Assembly (NCBI RefSeq): GCF_932294415.1
Contig: NC_065539.1
Location: 33,854,001-33,918,000, forward strand
Length of the DNA: 64,000 nucleotides
Reading direction: 5' to 3'
DNA from: Quercus robur
Taxonomy: Eukaryota > Streptophyta > Magnoliopsida > Fagales > Fagaceae
Below, piece after piece: positions 23,801 to 35,049 of the stretch. Position numbers and translations under genes: made by a program. Within the stretch, counting starts at the first letter, position 1. Every line of letters starts with the position of its first letter. A model generated the notes under the pieces. The model had not been told where the DNA came from. It ran no database searches and saw only the letters and a list, made by a program, of their open reading frames with translations.

Positions 23801-24915
23801 TATCCTCTCTCTTGAGCACGCTTGCAACACGTTTGGGTAGGCACACATTGCAATCATCCTCTTTTTTGGTAGATAAATTACTATAATATGCTCACCATAA
23901 TCCACCATTACATGTTTCTTACAAGTTTTTTTTTTTTACTAGTTAAGTGTTCTTTTTGGGAAGAGGGTAAATTTGTATAGTTGTTCTAATATCAAATTTT
24001 AGACTTTTTAAGTTCATAAGAGACACATTTATGCATTTGATTGTGTTTGTTTTATAGCTTTTATCCTTGTCATTTCGTTGTTGCAATACTCACAATAAAG
24101 TCACTCTCCTACATCACGCCAACAATGCCTAGGTAGTAGTCTAGGACACTTGATGAAATAGCTAGAAAAATAAGTGCAATATTTCCCTCTAATGTACTTA
24201 TTTCGGCTTCATTTCTCTTCTGATCCCCATCTGCATAACGTTTGCACTGAGGTTATATAGTTACTTCGTCATTTAATCCCACTAAGGGGCATATTTCCTA
24301 TTTTGGCTAAGGCTAATCTTAGCTAGGTTCATTCTAAAATGAATAATCTAATTTCTAAGATTAACTTATTACTCACCTATAAGATCATCATCCTTTCTTC
24401 TCAGTGGTGACTGTCTAATTTTTTTAATCGGTTCTACTAGATACATAAAATCATAAACCATAAAGTCGTCAAAATTTACTCATTAAAAAGCACTTTGATA
24501 TTGATCCATTCAAACCATTAAAAATGTTTGGACAGTCTGTCGGTCCTTTTTTTGTTAATTTAATGAACAAAGTGCGGAAAGAATTTGATAAGATGTGCAT
24601 AGAAATGTGAAAGACTTGGCACACAACTTTTGTCACAGTTTTGATACAATCGATCATGAATAACGGGTTTATATGAAAATGAATTTTTACCATTAAGAGT
24701 GGACCATTTTATCAAATTACAGCAATAAATTGTGGTGATAGAAAAATTGGCATGGATATACATGCCACACCTCAACTGATAAAAACAATTTCATGTATAG
24801 ATCTCTCTCAGGAGCAGCTAAACAGATGGTGGATCTCTCTTTCTCTTCCTCTCTCTCTCTCTCACTCTTTTGTGCTGAGAACTGATGGAGAAATACTCAA
24901 AATACAACCCCAGCT
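20846..24915. other. Intergenic DNA without a recognisable gene
   Basis: AT-rich, with simple repeats: GAA run near 22103-22121, poly-A near 22671-22692 and a TC/T-rich tract at 22826-22873. Around 22200-22320 and 22705-22800 there are phrases such as gcaagtcgggttaattgag and ggtacgagacgacccgg, like the termini of nearby hAT-type elements, but no intact ends were found. A 64-codon minus-strand frame at 21181-21375 has one hydrophobic stretch but no other support. Confidence 0.45.
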
Positions 24916-24919
24916 GAAG

Positions 24920-25150
24920 TTTATCAAATTGTGCCAAATTTTAGGACCACAATCAATTTTCATTTTTCACACCTATTTTCATACCTATCTGATGCGGCTA
25001 TAGCTGTGACTAAAAAATAAAAAATAAAAACCCTGTGAGGCCATGTAAAAGTGATAGGTAAGCAGCTAGTCACAATTTATTATATAAAATAGTTGTGAAA
25101 ATGAATGTAAAATTGATTGTGGTTTTAAAATAACTCAATTGTGCCTCACT
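24920..25150. repeat. Small foldback element
   Basis: The left arm, about 24930-24983, contains ccacaatcaattttcatttt. The right arm, about 25090-25145, contains the reverse complement with few changes (aaaattgattgtgg). Outer segments (aattgtgcc on both sides) extend the inverted repeat to about 50 bp. Non-coding; superfamily not determined. Confidence 0.45.
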
Positions 25151-25762
25151 AACTATACCTTTTAGGAAAAATTACCTACCCTTTCTCTCTTTTAATTGTT
25201 TGGTGGAACCACGCACTAACATATTGGCTTCAAATCTGAAAGTCTTGGGTCTAGGAATCTAACAAATATCGTTTTCACCACCTTTAAGCATGGTGTTCAC
25301 AATTAATATGCCTGATCATTTCTTGAAAAAAAAAAAAAAAAAAGCCTGATCAATTAAAAATAGATTAGATATGCAGAAACCTAATATATTGACTTTCATT
25401 ATCGTGGACTCTAGGAACTACTTTCCATCGAAATCCATATCAAGTTGGAGAAATGAGAGTTTTTTTTTTTTTTTTTTGAGAGTTAGTTCTGTAGATTTGA
25501 AGTAATCCACATTTTCATTTTTCTATCTGATCCTCTCCCTTAGAGGCATTTTTTTTTCGCTTGAGCAATCGATAACAATTTGAAGTATGTCATAAAAAAA
25601 ACATTGTCAAAACAATCATTACTAGCAGGGCTTTGGCGCTCAACTCCCAATCCTTTTTAGGAGTTTTTGGCGGCATTTTGAGTGCAAAGTGCTCGTGGGG
25701 CACTAGGATGATGTGTGTAAATGAGTCTTTTATTTTATATTTCTATTTTTTAGGAGTCACCC

Positions 25763-26847
25763 TAGACGTGGCAATATAGGTTAGAATTTTCTAATCCAAC
25801 CCAAAAAATACTTAACCCAAACCCAATTTTTTTGACCTAAAGTAAAAACAAGTTAACTCGCGATCCGACCCGATTTTTTTGCGGATCAACTTGACCCGAT
25901 CCAAATAACCTGTGACCCGACTCATTAAAAAAAATTATCTAAAAAAATATTTAAATAAGACACTAAGTGCATAAAACACAAAGTACCAAAACTTATAATC
26001 AATATATTATATATTATAAAAAATGACTCTTTGATTCATCAAAAGTCAAAAGCTAGCTAGCCTAGCTTCAGTGCATTGCTTTCCATTAAAAAAAAAAAAA
26101 AAAAAACCTAGCTTCAGCCTTCACATGTTACACCATTAGACCACACACGTTACACAAGGCAAGGCTGTCAAGAGTCAGGCAACCATTAAAAAAAAAAAAC
26201 TCATTTAGTTGAAATACAATTTGCAAATATGAATATTTGTAGTGCTAAATCTACTATCAATATTGAGTAGATTGAGATTGAGGTGTAATTTTTATAAAAT
26301 ATTTACTTATTCTTGTTTACTTAATATGTTATGTTTATTTTTAAATCTTTTTTTGTTTAGTTTATTTTTTTAAGTAATCTAACTTTACTATTATTTTAAA
26401 TGCAACAAGAACATGTGCATTTAAGAAGACCAATAACTTGCTACTTTACTGGTTTACTTGTTTTGTTTGTTTTAAGATCTATCTCTTTTTGAAGATGTAA
26501 ACTTGTAATTATATGTATTTTGACAGTGAACTATTAACATTGAAGAATTTTTCCATCATGAATTTATGACTATAAATAAATTTTGTCATGCTTAAAACTA
26601 TCAGAATTGGAAGGATATTAACAAGTGACATTAAGTGCAATTCATTTGCTTAATTGATTTCATTCATTCTCTCTAAACAGGTTGTCATTTATTTGTTTTT
26701 GTAATTGAAAAAAAAAAATTATTTTGAAATATACGGGTAAACCCAACCCTTCCCCACCCGCAACCCGATTGACCTGTTTTGACCAGCGACCCGTTTGACC
26801 CACAAACCCAATTGACGTGACCCGACCAGCCCGTTTTGCCACATCTA
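25763..26847. mobile_element. Non-autonomous hAT element with perfect 8-bp TSD
   Basis: The element is 1085 bp and flanked by AGTCACCC at 25755-25762 and 26848-26855, an exact 8-bp duplication as made by hAT transposases. Ends are TAGACGTGGCAA on the left and TAGATGTGGCAA as the reverse complement of the right. Subterminal regions on both sides are rich in acccg/gggtc motifs. There is no transposase frame. It probably moved with a transposase encoded elsewhere. Confidence 0.85.
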
Positions 26848-26862
26848 AGTCACCCCAACTAT

Positions 26863-26984
26863 AGGTGTGCATGAGTCGTGTTGAATTAGGTTAAGGAGTT
26901 TTTTCAACTCAACCCACTATGGTGGGTTAAAAAAAATCTTACCCAACCCAACCCACGTAGATTGGGTTGGACCCATGGGTTGGA

Positions 26985-27023
<39 letters not shown>

Positions 27024-27401
27024 ATTGAGCATTAGAACAATATCACCACAAATAAGAGCAAATTCATAACCAAATAAACATGAGCATAACACCAAACAAA
27101 CACAAACTATATGAGAAAAATTTAGGGTTTGGGTTTTATTTGGGAAGAGGGACAAAAAAGTAAATAATAATATTATATAATACATTTTAAAATTTTAAAA
27201 TATATTAAATATAGGTAGGTTGGGTTGGGTTAGACTGATTTGTAAATCTTATGACCCAAACCTAACCCGAGCCATTATAAAAAAAAATAAAAACATGACC
27301 CAACCCAACTCACCAACCCTTAAAAATTGACCCAACCTGGTGGGTTGGATTGGGTCGGGTCGGTTTTGGGGGTTGACGGGTTTGTTGCACACCCTTATCC
27401 C
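26863..27401. mobile_element. Second hAT-like element, adjacent to the first
   Basis: Inverted ends GGTGTGCATGAGTCG on the left and GGTGTGCAACAAACCCG as the reverse complement of the right enclose subterminal runs of acccaac and gggttgg. An ATT microsatellite lies at 26987-27022. The flanking 8-mers resemble each other only partly (cccaacta and tccctaac), so the exact borders are uncertain. Confidence 0.5.
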
Positions 27402-27932
27402 TAACCGTTAGTTTTTTAAGGTGTGATTGATTATCTATGTATAATTCATTTTATTAACTAAATAACTAAGGGATTCCTTGAGGATTTCTAAGCTAAATGG
27501 GTAGGCAAATACCTTGAAGACAAGGAATCAAAAATTTGGTTACATATGAGAAAGGTATTAAGGAGTAAGCACCCCACAACCTAATTTTTTGAATTATTCC
27601 TAATTTTTAGTGGGTAGAGCCGTAGAGAAATGTTTTGAATTAATAATATTTTTATCATTTAAAAGGTAACTATGACATTTGAACTTAAAAAGATTTACTT
27701 CGGAATCATGTTTGAAAGCATTGACATGTGATTGCATAGTATTTACTAGGAAAGTAAATTTCATGTCAAATTAACTATGGTTTACTTCACTCCTTTAAAA
27801 GCAAAATAAATGTTTTTTAACTTGTTTACCATGCAAATTCACGTGCAAAAGAAACACCAAAAGCAGAGGTTCTGGGGAAGGGGATTTTGTTAACTTGATT
27901 TTAAGGTCCATGGGCTTAATTCATTTAAGTTA
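27402..27932. other. Intergenic DNA
   Basis: No gene or element recognised. Confidence 0.5.
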
Positions 27933-27935
27933 TTA

Positions 27936-28897
27936 GAGCATCCACAGCAGTGGAGCTAAAAATTTAGCTTTTTACCTCCACCAAAAGTTCATTTATCTAT
28001 TTTACCTACACATATGCTGCAGCAGTGAATCTATTTTAGCTTTCAACACAATAAAATAATATAAACATCACATTAAAATAATATAACTACTACAATAAAA
28101 TAATATATCCTACTACAATTAAAAAAAAAAAAACATCACAGCACCGACCATAACCACTCTACCATCAGCCACAGCCACCGCCGCCGCCGCCACCGCCGCC
28201 ACCACCACCACCACCACCACAGCAAGGAAAAAAAAAAAAAAACCCACAGCACCACAAAACACGGCACAACCACCGCCAACACAGCACCACAAAACAAACC
28301 CACAGCTACAAATCACAAATCGAACCCACCAAACCCAAATCCAGCTACCCAAACGTCGAAGGACCAGAGTTGAGCTTCGATGGGAGTTGAGAGACCGGAG
28401 TTGAGCTTCGGTGACGTTGGGCTTCGACGGCGTGGGTCTGAGGGACCGGAGTTGAGCTGACGTTGGGCTTCGGTGGCGTGGGTCTGAGGGACCGGAGTTG
28501 AGCTTCGGTGACGTTGGGATTCGGCGGCGTGGGTCTGAGGGACTGGAGTTGAAAGAGTGAATGGAGAGACTGAACCGGAGTTGAGAGAGTGAATGGAGAG
28601 AAATGAGCTTCAGAGAGGAGATGACAGTGAATGAGAGAGAGAGAGAGAGAGGCACGGATAAAACAATGAAAAAGAAATGAGCAAGTGGAACCAGTGGAAT
28701 AAAATAATAGAAGCCGGGTGATAAAATAATATTTTTATTTTTAGCTCTAATGAACAGTGCACATCTATTTATAGATGTGCACTGTAGCAGTGGAGCTAAA
28801 AAAAAAGGATTTAGCTCCACTGCTGGAGCATTATTTGAGCAGCAGTGTAGCTAAAATTTAGCAATATAGCATTATAGCTACACTGCTGCAAATGCTC
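27936..28897. mobile_element. Harbinger-like MITE with GC-rich internal tandem repeat
   Basis: The element is 962 bp and flanked by TTA at 27933-27935 and 28898-28900. Ends are GAGCATCCACAGCAGTGGAGCTA on the left and GAGCATTTGCAGCAGTGTAGCTA as the reverse complement of the right. The right end is compound: a second inverted copy of the terminus at about 28780-28830 shows a nested or duplicated end. The interior has a CCG/CCA microsatellite (28165-28220), a GAGAGA run, and a GC-rich block at about 28365-28550 in which ccggagttgagcttcggtga recurs with gcgtgggtctgaggga. A 233-codon minus-strand frame covers it, but that product is an artefact of repeats. Confidence 0.7.
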
Positions 28898-28900
28898 TTA

Positions 28901-29761
28901 GCCTACCATCACTTTTGAAAACCATTCTTTGGAAAAAGCGATTTTGTGAGTCTTGGAAAAGGAAATTGCTTTGAGAATTTTTGGAGAGAGAAATTTTTGG
29001 AGTCCTTTTGGAAAAACAACTTATTTTAGGGAAATAAAATTTTGATTAATGGTTATATCGCGAGTTTTTGGAAAGATATCAATTTCATGGGAAAGGTTTA
29101 GTGAAAATCTCATGAGTTTTTGATGTAAATTTCTTAGGAAATTGTTTTTTTTTTTTTTTTTTAAATAAAAATTTTATAGAATTTTTAATAGAAATTCCCA
29201 ATAAAGGTTTTGTAACGATAATATCATAACTTTTGAAGAAATTTCCTAGGAAAGGTTTATTATTAATAAAAACCTCTTGAGTTTAAAAAAGGAATTTCCC
29301 AAGAAAGGTTTTCTAATGAAAATCTCAGCAGTATTTAAAGAAAGTTTTCTTTAAAAGGTTTTTAATAAAAATTTCATTAGATTTTGTAGAGAAGTTCCTA
29401 AGAAAATGAATTATTGTGAAAAGTCTCACCTTTTTTTAGGAAGAATTTGGATTACTTTCAATATCTTTTCAACTAGTAATTTTTATGAAAAATGAACTCA
29501 TGGTTTTTCTTGGAAAAGACTGAACAATTTTTATAAAAAGGTGCCATGGGTTTTGGGAAAAGCTTTCCTAGGAAAGTAATATTTTTAAAATGAAAAACCC
29601 CATTAGTTTTGCCAAGCTTGAAAAGGTTTTCCCATTGAAATGTACTTAGATAAATTAATTAAAAAAATCAAGTTTTATTTGGAAAATCATTTTGAAAATC
29701 ACATTGAAAGATTCTATTAGATCAAGTTTTTATCGTGGAATCATGGATCTACGATGCTAGC
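28901..29761. other. Intergenic DNA of repeated A/T-rich phrases
   Basis: No gene. The stretch is built of loosely repeated phrases such as ggaaaggttt, aaaatctcat and gagtttttg spaced irregularly, so it may be an old degenerate tandem repeat. No borders found. Confidence 0.4.
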
Positions 29762-30539
29762 TGTAGAGTCCCGATTTGTGTCCCAAACCCAAAGTATATG
29801 GGATCTTGGCTAAATGAGCCCAATACAATAAATTTGTAGAGAATCGGTCAAAGAAATAGACCCTAATGAGTTGAACAACGGCTAATATGAAATTAAATGA
29901 CAATTAAGCACAAATAAGAGGTATTGATGTCAATAGACTTTCAGTCGAAGGAGGCCATAATTGTACGTATTGATCACAGTTAGATACAGAGACAATTTAG
30001 ATTGCTACAATGTTCTTTCTCTCTTTTTCCGATGCCTTCTCCATGAAGAGTCTTTTCCCTTATATATCCTCCTTTAGACCATCTTCACCCTACACCTATT
30101 GATCATCCGAACCCTTACGTGAGTACTTGTCCCATCAGACACCCCCTCTGATTTTTTGTGCATTGTGATAGCCAAGGTAGTACTATTCAGAGGTCTTCTT
30201 CATATAAATGTGGCCAGAAAAGTAGCTGTAGTGCATTTAATGCGATAGTGGCAGTTTTTCCTTAGATATTTTTAGGTTTCCTTCCTTCTCATATGTTCAT
30301 GAAGCATGTCTCTATCATTGGAGCTTCTTGAAAGATTACGCTAACAGATGGAGTACATATTATGAACTACATTCATCATATTCAAGGAGGAATTCCTCCT
30401 CGGACAACCTCTCACTTGTTCCTCATTTTTGAGACTTTAATTGGGAACGTTTAACAACTACTTGCTCCTCCTCGGACCTATCAACGTCCTCGGATAAGAC
30501 GCAAGACCCAATATATTATTTTGGGCCCTTGTCCCTACA
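29762..30539 (-). mobile_element. LTR of a third Tat-type retrotransposon (fragment)
   Basis: The 778-bp sequence has TG...CA ends (TGTAGAGTCCC ... GTCCCTACA). The next bases on the right, ATAGCTTCTTAAAACTCC, read on the minus strand as a purine-rich tract before the LTR, at the same place as in elements 1 and 2. It is therefore the 3' LTR of a minus-sense element. It shares phrases with element 1 (gggaacgttt, tcctcggac-like blocks) but is clearly a different family. No partner LTR is in the window, so the element is truncated. Confidence 0.65.
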
Positions 30540-30960
30540 ATAGCTTCTTAAAACTCCAGTTTTTCCCTCCCATCCGATGAGAAAAAGTGGAGTTTTGATT
30601 TTTAAGAGATAAGATCAATTGATTTTTTGATTTACATGTGTGAGAATACGGTTTTACATGCCTCATAATTGTCACTGACATTTTGTAGTCCACGAGGCGT
30701 TGTTAATTACTCCAGCGGCTTTATGTCCCCAGCATCTAATGGTGAAATGCCAATCCAATGGCTGACATTTTTCCTAGTATTTTGAGTGGGAGTATTCCCA
30801 CTCATCTTCTCCCTCTATATAAAGCCTTGAGGGAACCCATTTTCCTCTTTTCTTCACAAATCTTCAAGAGCTTTAGAGAATTCCAGCACCCCGTCTCACA
30901 AAACGCATTAAACTCGTGAATTCTAGTGCCCTGTCTCACTAAACTCTTTAACTATTAGTC
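30540..30960 (+). other. Remnant of the internal region of the third Tat element, with an antisense promoter
   Basis: To the right of the LTR lies a non-coding segment that matches in layout the antisense-gene promoter of element 1. It has TATATAAA at 30816-30823 and then a pyrimidine-rich leader (ttcacaaatcttcaagagc). The sequence then loses any similarity near 30960, before any protein-coding part. Confidence 0.5.
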
Positions 30961-32250
30961 AACTTGGTCAAAATTTGGTAAACCAATAGTATTTTAGTTA
31001 TTTTTGACTCGTAAAAGTGGATATTTTGACATCCGATTAGGACAAACCATGTTAATTTTAGGATTCCCTTAATCCTAAAATTAAAATTGTGATTTTTAAC
31101 ATTTTTGCTCAAATTAGGATTTTTGCACACAAATAGAGAGACAATAAAATACGATAACTACAAACATATAATTAAAAGATATATGTAATTATATATATAT
31201 ATATATATATATATTGACACACACGCACATACAAAATGTACTTTAAGAAGTTGGATTATGATTGTTAATTGATACCATATCTTGGCTTTCCTATTTTTTT
31301 CAAAAAAAAAAAAAAATCACCAAAGCATGGGAAATCATATTGATTTAGTCCAATTACATCAATGAAGCATCAAAATGATGAATTTCATGAAGTCCCGATC
31401 AAACCTTAGCCTTAATCGACTTTATCGAAATTTTGTCAAAGTTGACCGAGGTTACTCGAGGGTTGACCAAGGTTTAACAAAACTTGTTTACTTGGATCTA
31501 ATTTTGGAATAATAATTTTCAAGAACTTATAGCCAAACACTAACTTTGATTATGTTTGACAAGATTTTGACTATAAAAACTATCATCCCATTGAAGTAGA
31601 TGTAGTCCTATCTTAAATATCATGAAATTCCCTCTTACTTGTACATTCACATATTAAAATCACATTGGAATTGAGTGATAGATCAATATTCAAAGAGAAA
31701 TTGCCAAACAATTAATAATTTTCTACTACTTGGTCTGGAAATTGCTTATTTTTAGTGGTTTATTTGCATGATATGAGACAAAAAGTTAAAAACTATTTTA
31801 TTTCCAAAAAGCTAAAACGAAATTGATTTTATATAAAACTGAGACAAAAAGTAGTGTAGGATCCACAAACAATGCATCAAATAAGTAATAAGCTAGCTTA
31901 TAATAAAATGTAAACATAGTTAGGAATGTTTGATTTTTGGTTTAATTTAATAGGTGCTAATATATGCCTATATCATCTGGTGGCTAACAAAAATTAAAAA
32001 AGGAGAGAGAAAGAGTTTGTTGAGTTCATCGCTTCCTAGTGAATTATGCTCTATGGATATATTTAAGTTAGCCTTCTATTTTATATTTTTAAAAGCTTAT
32101 TTGGCTTAGTAGAAATTTTTCAATCCTCAAGTTTAAGATACCATCGTACTTTCTTGGCCTCACCAGCAAAATATTAAATAAAAAAGAAAAAAGAAATAGT
32201 AACACAATTGGATGATCCATATGGTAGGGGTTAGTCTGGACCTTCGAAAG
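30961..32250. other. AT-rich intergenic DNA upstream of the SURF6-like gene
   Basis: No gene found. Contains a TA microsatellite at about 31190-31214 and a short poly-A near 31300-31316. Confidence 0.5.
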
Positions 32251-32258
32251 AGTGGAAA

Positions 32259-32393
32259 GCCCATTTCTTAATAGAATTGAGTATTTGACTAACCCATCAC
32301 TCAAAAGCTTTGTAGTATGCAACACAAAATTACACCGTTTTGGACCTTATGGCCCAACCTAAAACTAGGTCGTTTTAGCAAGCTAACCCTAAC
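32259..32393 (+). promoter_or_regulatory. Site II and telo-box-like motifs in the SURF6-like promoter
   Basis: AGCCCA at 32259-32264 and GGCCCA at 32351-32356 are TGGGCY (site II) elements on the minus strand. TAACCCTAAC at 32384-32393 differs from the plant telo box AAACCCTA at one base. In plants this combination is a hallmark of promoters of ribosomal-protein and nucleolar genes, which suits the gene downstream. A C/T-rich leader begins near 32400. Confidence 0.55.
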
Positions 32394-32399
32394 AAACCC

Positions 32400-32580
32400 A
32401 AATCGTTTCTCTTTCTTTCTTTCCCTCACACGCCTCTCACTCTGAAACTCGACGCTTCCTCTCTTCTCTCTCTCTCTCTGTTCTCCGATTCTCTCTCTTT
32501 CTCACCGTCTCAGCCTCTCTTCTTCTCTAACTGTATCTCGGCCTCTTTCACTTTTTGCTCTCACGGCTTATTAAAGGTAA

Positions 32581-32620
<40 letters not shown>

Positions 32621-34004
32621 GGTTTGGTTTGCTGAAGGTTCTTGAATTCTTGTTTCAATCTTTCGGTCCACTGGTAAGTTTCATTCACTAACCTCTATCT
32701 TCTTCAATTATTATTTCACTAATTAGTAATTATACATTAAAATATTTGTCACAAGCTGAGTTCTTAGAGCATTATAATTTATTATTTATATTCATTGAAA
32801 TGTTTGTAACAAGCTGTGTTGATACTGATAGACATAGTTGATGAATATGGTTGCTGCCAGTCTGATATTGTTGAGTGGAATGGTTATTTTGTAATGCTAA
32901 TATGTTAATGTTTACTACTCTTTGTTACCTTTAGGTATTTTTATTTTGTAAATATTAGATGTAAAATGCTCAAAACTTACATAAATTCTTTAAAAATATG
33001 TTATATATATTATTATTTATGATGTCATTGGTATAACCGTTCCCTTTTCAGGTTCTTTGACTTATTGGTTTTTAAAACCATGATATTTTCTAATTATATT
33101 TTAGAAAATTTGTCCTTAACCCCTTCTCTTTTGACCTGCCTCCTTGAACGACCTCGTAATTTCTGGCGAGAATCGTGTTCGCATTACTGTATTCGCCAGA
33201 GCCTTTAACTTTCAGGTTTCGTTTGTTGGTTTTTTTGTTTGTGCTAGTGTTTCTAATGGACATGTCTAGGTTCAAATCCCCCTTCCCCATTGTACTATCA
33301 CATTATCAAAGATTGTGTAAGTTTACACACGGTAGGAGGTTGGGCCTTGGTTTGACGCCTTTCACCACATTTGGTAGGTTGTGGGTTTGAGTCTGAGACC
33401 CTGCAATAGTGAGAGTTTTGTGCATTGGAGTATGACCTTTTTAAGTTTACACACACAGTGGATTATGAATTTGCAACCTTATCCTCCACTCTTTCTTATT
33501 GGAGGAGTTTCCGTTTACGTATTTAAGAAATATAAAAACATGTGGAGACTTGATGCCTGAATTCTATGATGAAAGTAGATATCATCTGTTTGAAAATGCA
33601 AAACTGGAGGTAGACATCAACTGTGTTTTGGGTCAGCCCCTACTGTTTTGAGTGATTAAGTCCATATTTTGGTTCAAATTAGTGGCATGTTTTCCTCAAC
33701 ATTTTTACTTGACTTTTTTAGCCTACAGTATTGGTAACTCTGAATTATATGTGAGGCTTTCTTTTGCTCAATTAAGTTGTTTAGGATCAGGACATAACAG
33801 CCACATTATTGTTGGAAGATATGAAATTGCAATATTGTTATGTGGTTTTGTGGTCTTAGCTCTTAAAACTTTGTTTATGGTGTTTATGTTTTTATGATTT
33901 TTGTTTTCTGTTTTGAGATTTCTATTGTTGTACTGTTATGCTTTATTTGGATTTTGGGCATTTCATCCTCATTCATTGTTGCTTCATTTTCAATTACAGT
34001 ACAG
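32400..34004 (+). other. 5' leader and leader intron of the SURF6-like gene
   Basis: A pyrimidine-rich stretch (about 32400-32570) looks like the first exon. Possible donors are AAAG|GTAAAC at 32576/32577 and the better ACTG|GTAAGT at 32673/32674. Acceptors TTACAG (33999) or TACAG (34004) stand directly before the ATG, so an intron of about 1.3 kb lies wholly in the leader. A CT microsatellite sits at 32585-32619. At about 33330-33440 there is a tRNA-like stretch (tgggtttgagtctgagacc) that may be a SINE relic inside the intron. Exon ends are predicted, not proven. Confidence 0.55.
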
Positions 34005-35045
34005 ATGAAGAACAAAAAGCAAAAGCCTATCACCGATTCAAAAGTGGACACGGAATTGAAGTCTATCATTCATCAGCATTCTCTGTTCTTTGACAAGTTA
34101 GTTGAGTTAATCCCTGCAAGGTTCTATCTACCAAACAATGATGAGGAGAAGCCATGGTTTCAGGGCCTTAGTAAGGCCGAAAAAGCTTCAGCAAAGAAGG
34201 AATCAAGGGAGAACATTAAGAAAGCTCGAAGAGATCGTATGGATCCAGAAAAGGCTTCCACAACAACCCTTGATTTGCTAAAGAAAAGCTTGGAGAAAGA
34301 AAAATCAAGTGAGAGTGATGAGGAGGAAATAGAGATTAAACCAATGTTGTCTGGTCATGAAGGTAATGATCGGAAGGTGACTTTAGAGGAACTTCGGCAA
34401 CGGCTGCATCAAAAAATTGAACAGTCCCGAGCAGGTCGTCATGTTGAAGATTCGAAAAGAAAACAGAAGTATGCAAAATATCTCAAAAAAGGAAATCAGC
34501 AGAAAAAACGCAAAAGAGAGTCTGTTTCTGAAGAAAAGAAACCAACTAGTAGTTCTGTAGATAAAGTGGAGAAGGATGTAGCAGAGGCTTCGAAGGAACT
34601 CGCATTTAGTCATGTCAAACTTGGAAATGAGGAGGAGCATGGAAAGAAGAAGAGGAAACTTTCGAAGTTTAAGGAGCTTGAAAGGGCAAAGAAATTGGAG
34701 GAAGCAATGAAAGATCCTGAGAAAGGTGAGGTTATCTCAAAGAAGCATTCGTGGAAATCAGCAACAAGTAGAGCAGCTGGGATGAAGGTTCATGATGATT
34801 CAAGCCTGTTGAAAAGGAGCATACACAAGGAGAAGAAGAGGCATCAGAAGAATGCTGAGAAATGGAAGGAGAGGGCACAGACCACAGAGAAGATGAAAGC
34901 AGAGAAACAGAAAAAGAGATCAGAAAATATAGGACAGAGGATTCACGAGAAGAAAATGCGGCGAATTGCAAAGAGAGAGAAAAAGCTATTGCGTCCTGGA
35001 TTTGAAGGTCGAAAGGAGGGTTTTATTAACGAAGGTTCATCTTAA
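34005..35045 (+). CDS. SURF6: SURF6/RRP14-like nucleolar ribosome-biogenesis protein
   Basis: This single coding exon of 346 codons encodes a very basic, Lys/Glu-rich protein. Residues about 13-45 (LKSIIHQHSLFFDKLVELIPARFYLP) match the short N-terminal domain of SURF6/Rrp14. Residues about 125-335 form the charged C-terminal SURF6 domain, with VTLEELRQRLHQKIEQSR, HSWKSATSRAAGMKVHDD, SIHKEKKRHQKNAEKWKER and a Lys/Arg-rich tail. Rrp14 in yeast acts in the nucleolus in early pre-rRNA processing of both subunits. I chose ATG 34005 rather than the upstream in-frame ATG at 33894 because it directly follows a splice acceptor and begins MKNKKQKP, as family members do. The frame is intact, and the length is normal for plant homologues. 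Confidence 0.92.
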   Translation: MKNKKQKPITDSKVDTELKSIIHQHSLFFDKLVELIPARFYLPNNDEEKPWFQGLSKAEKASAKKESRENIKKARRDRMDPEKASTTTLDLLKKSLEKEKSSESDEEEIEIKPMLSGHEGNDRKVTLEELRQRLHQKIEQSRAGRHVEDSKRKQKYAKYLKKGNQQKKRKRESVSEEKKPTSSSVDKVEKDVAEASKELAFSHVKLGNEEEHGKKKRKLSKFKELERAKKLEEAMKDPEKGEVISKKHSWKSATSRAAGMKVHDDSSLLKRSIHKEKKRHQKNAEKWKERAQTTEKMKAEKQKKRSENIGQRIHEKKMRRIAKREKKLLRPGFEGRKEGFINEGSS

Positions 35046-35049
35046 AAGT

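Noticed and set aside
28119-28820. 233-codon minus-strand open frame with Ser/Pro repeats and Val/Ala runs
   Set aside because: It lies wholly within a TTA-flanked MITE and its peptide mirrors the internal tandem repeat and CCG/CCA microsatellite.
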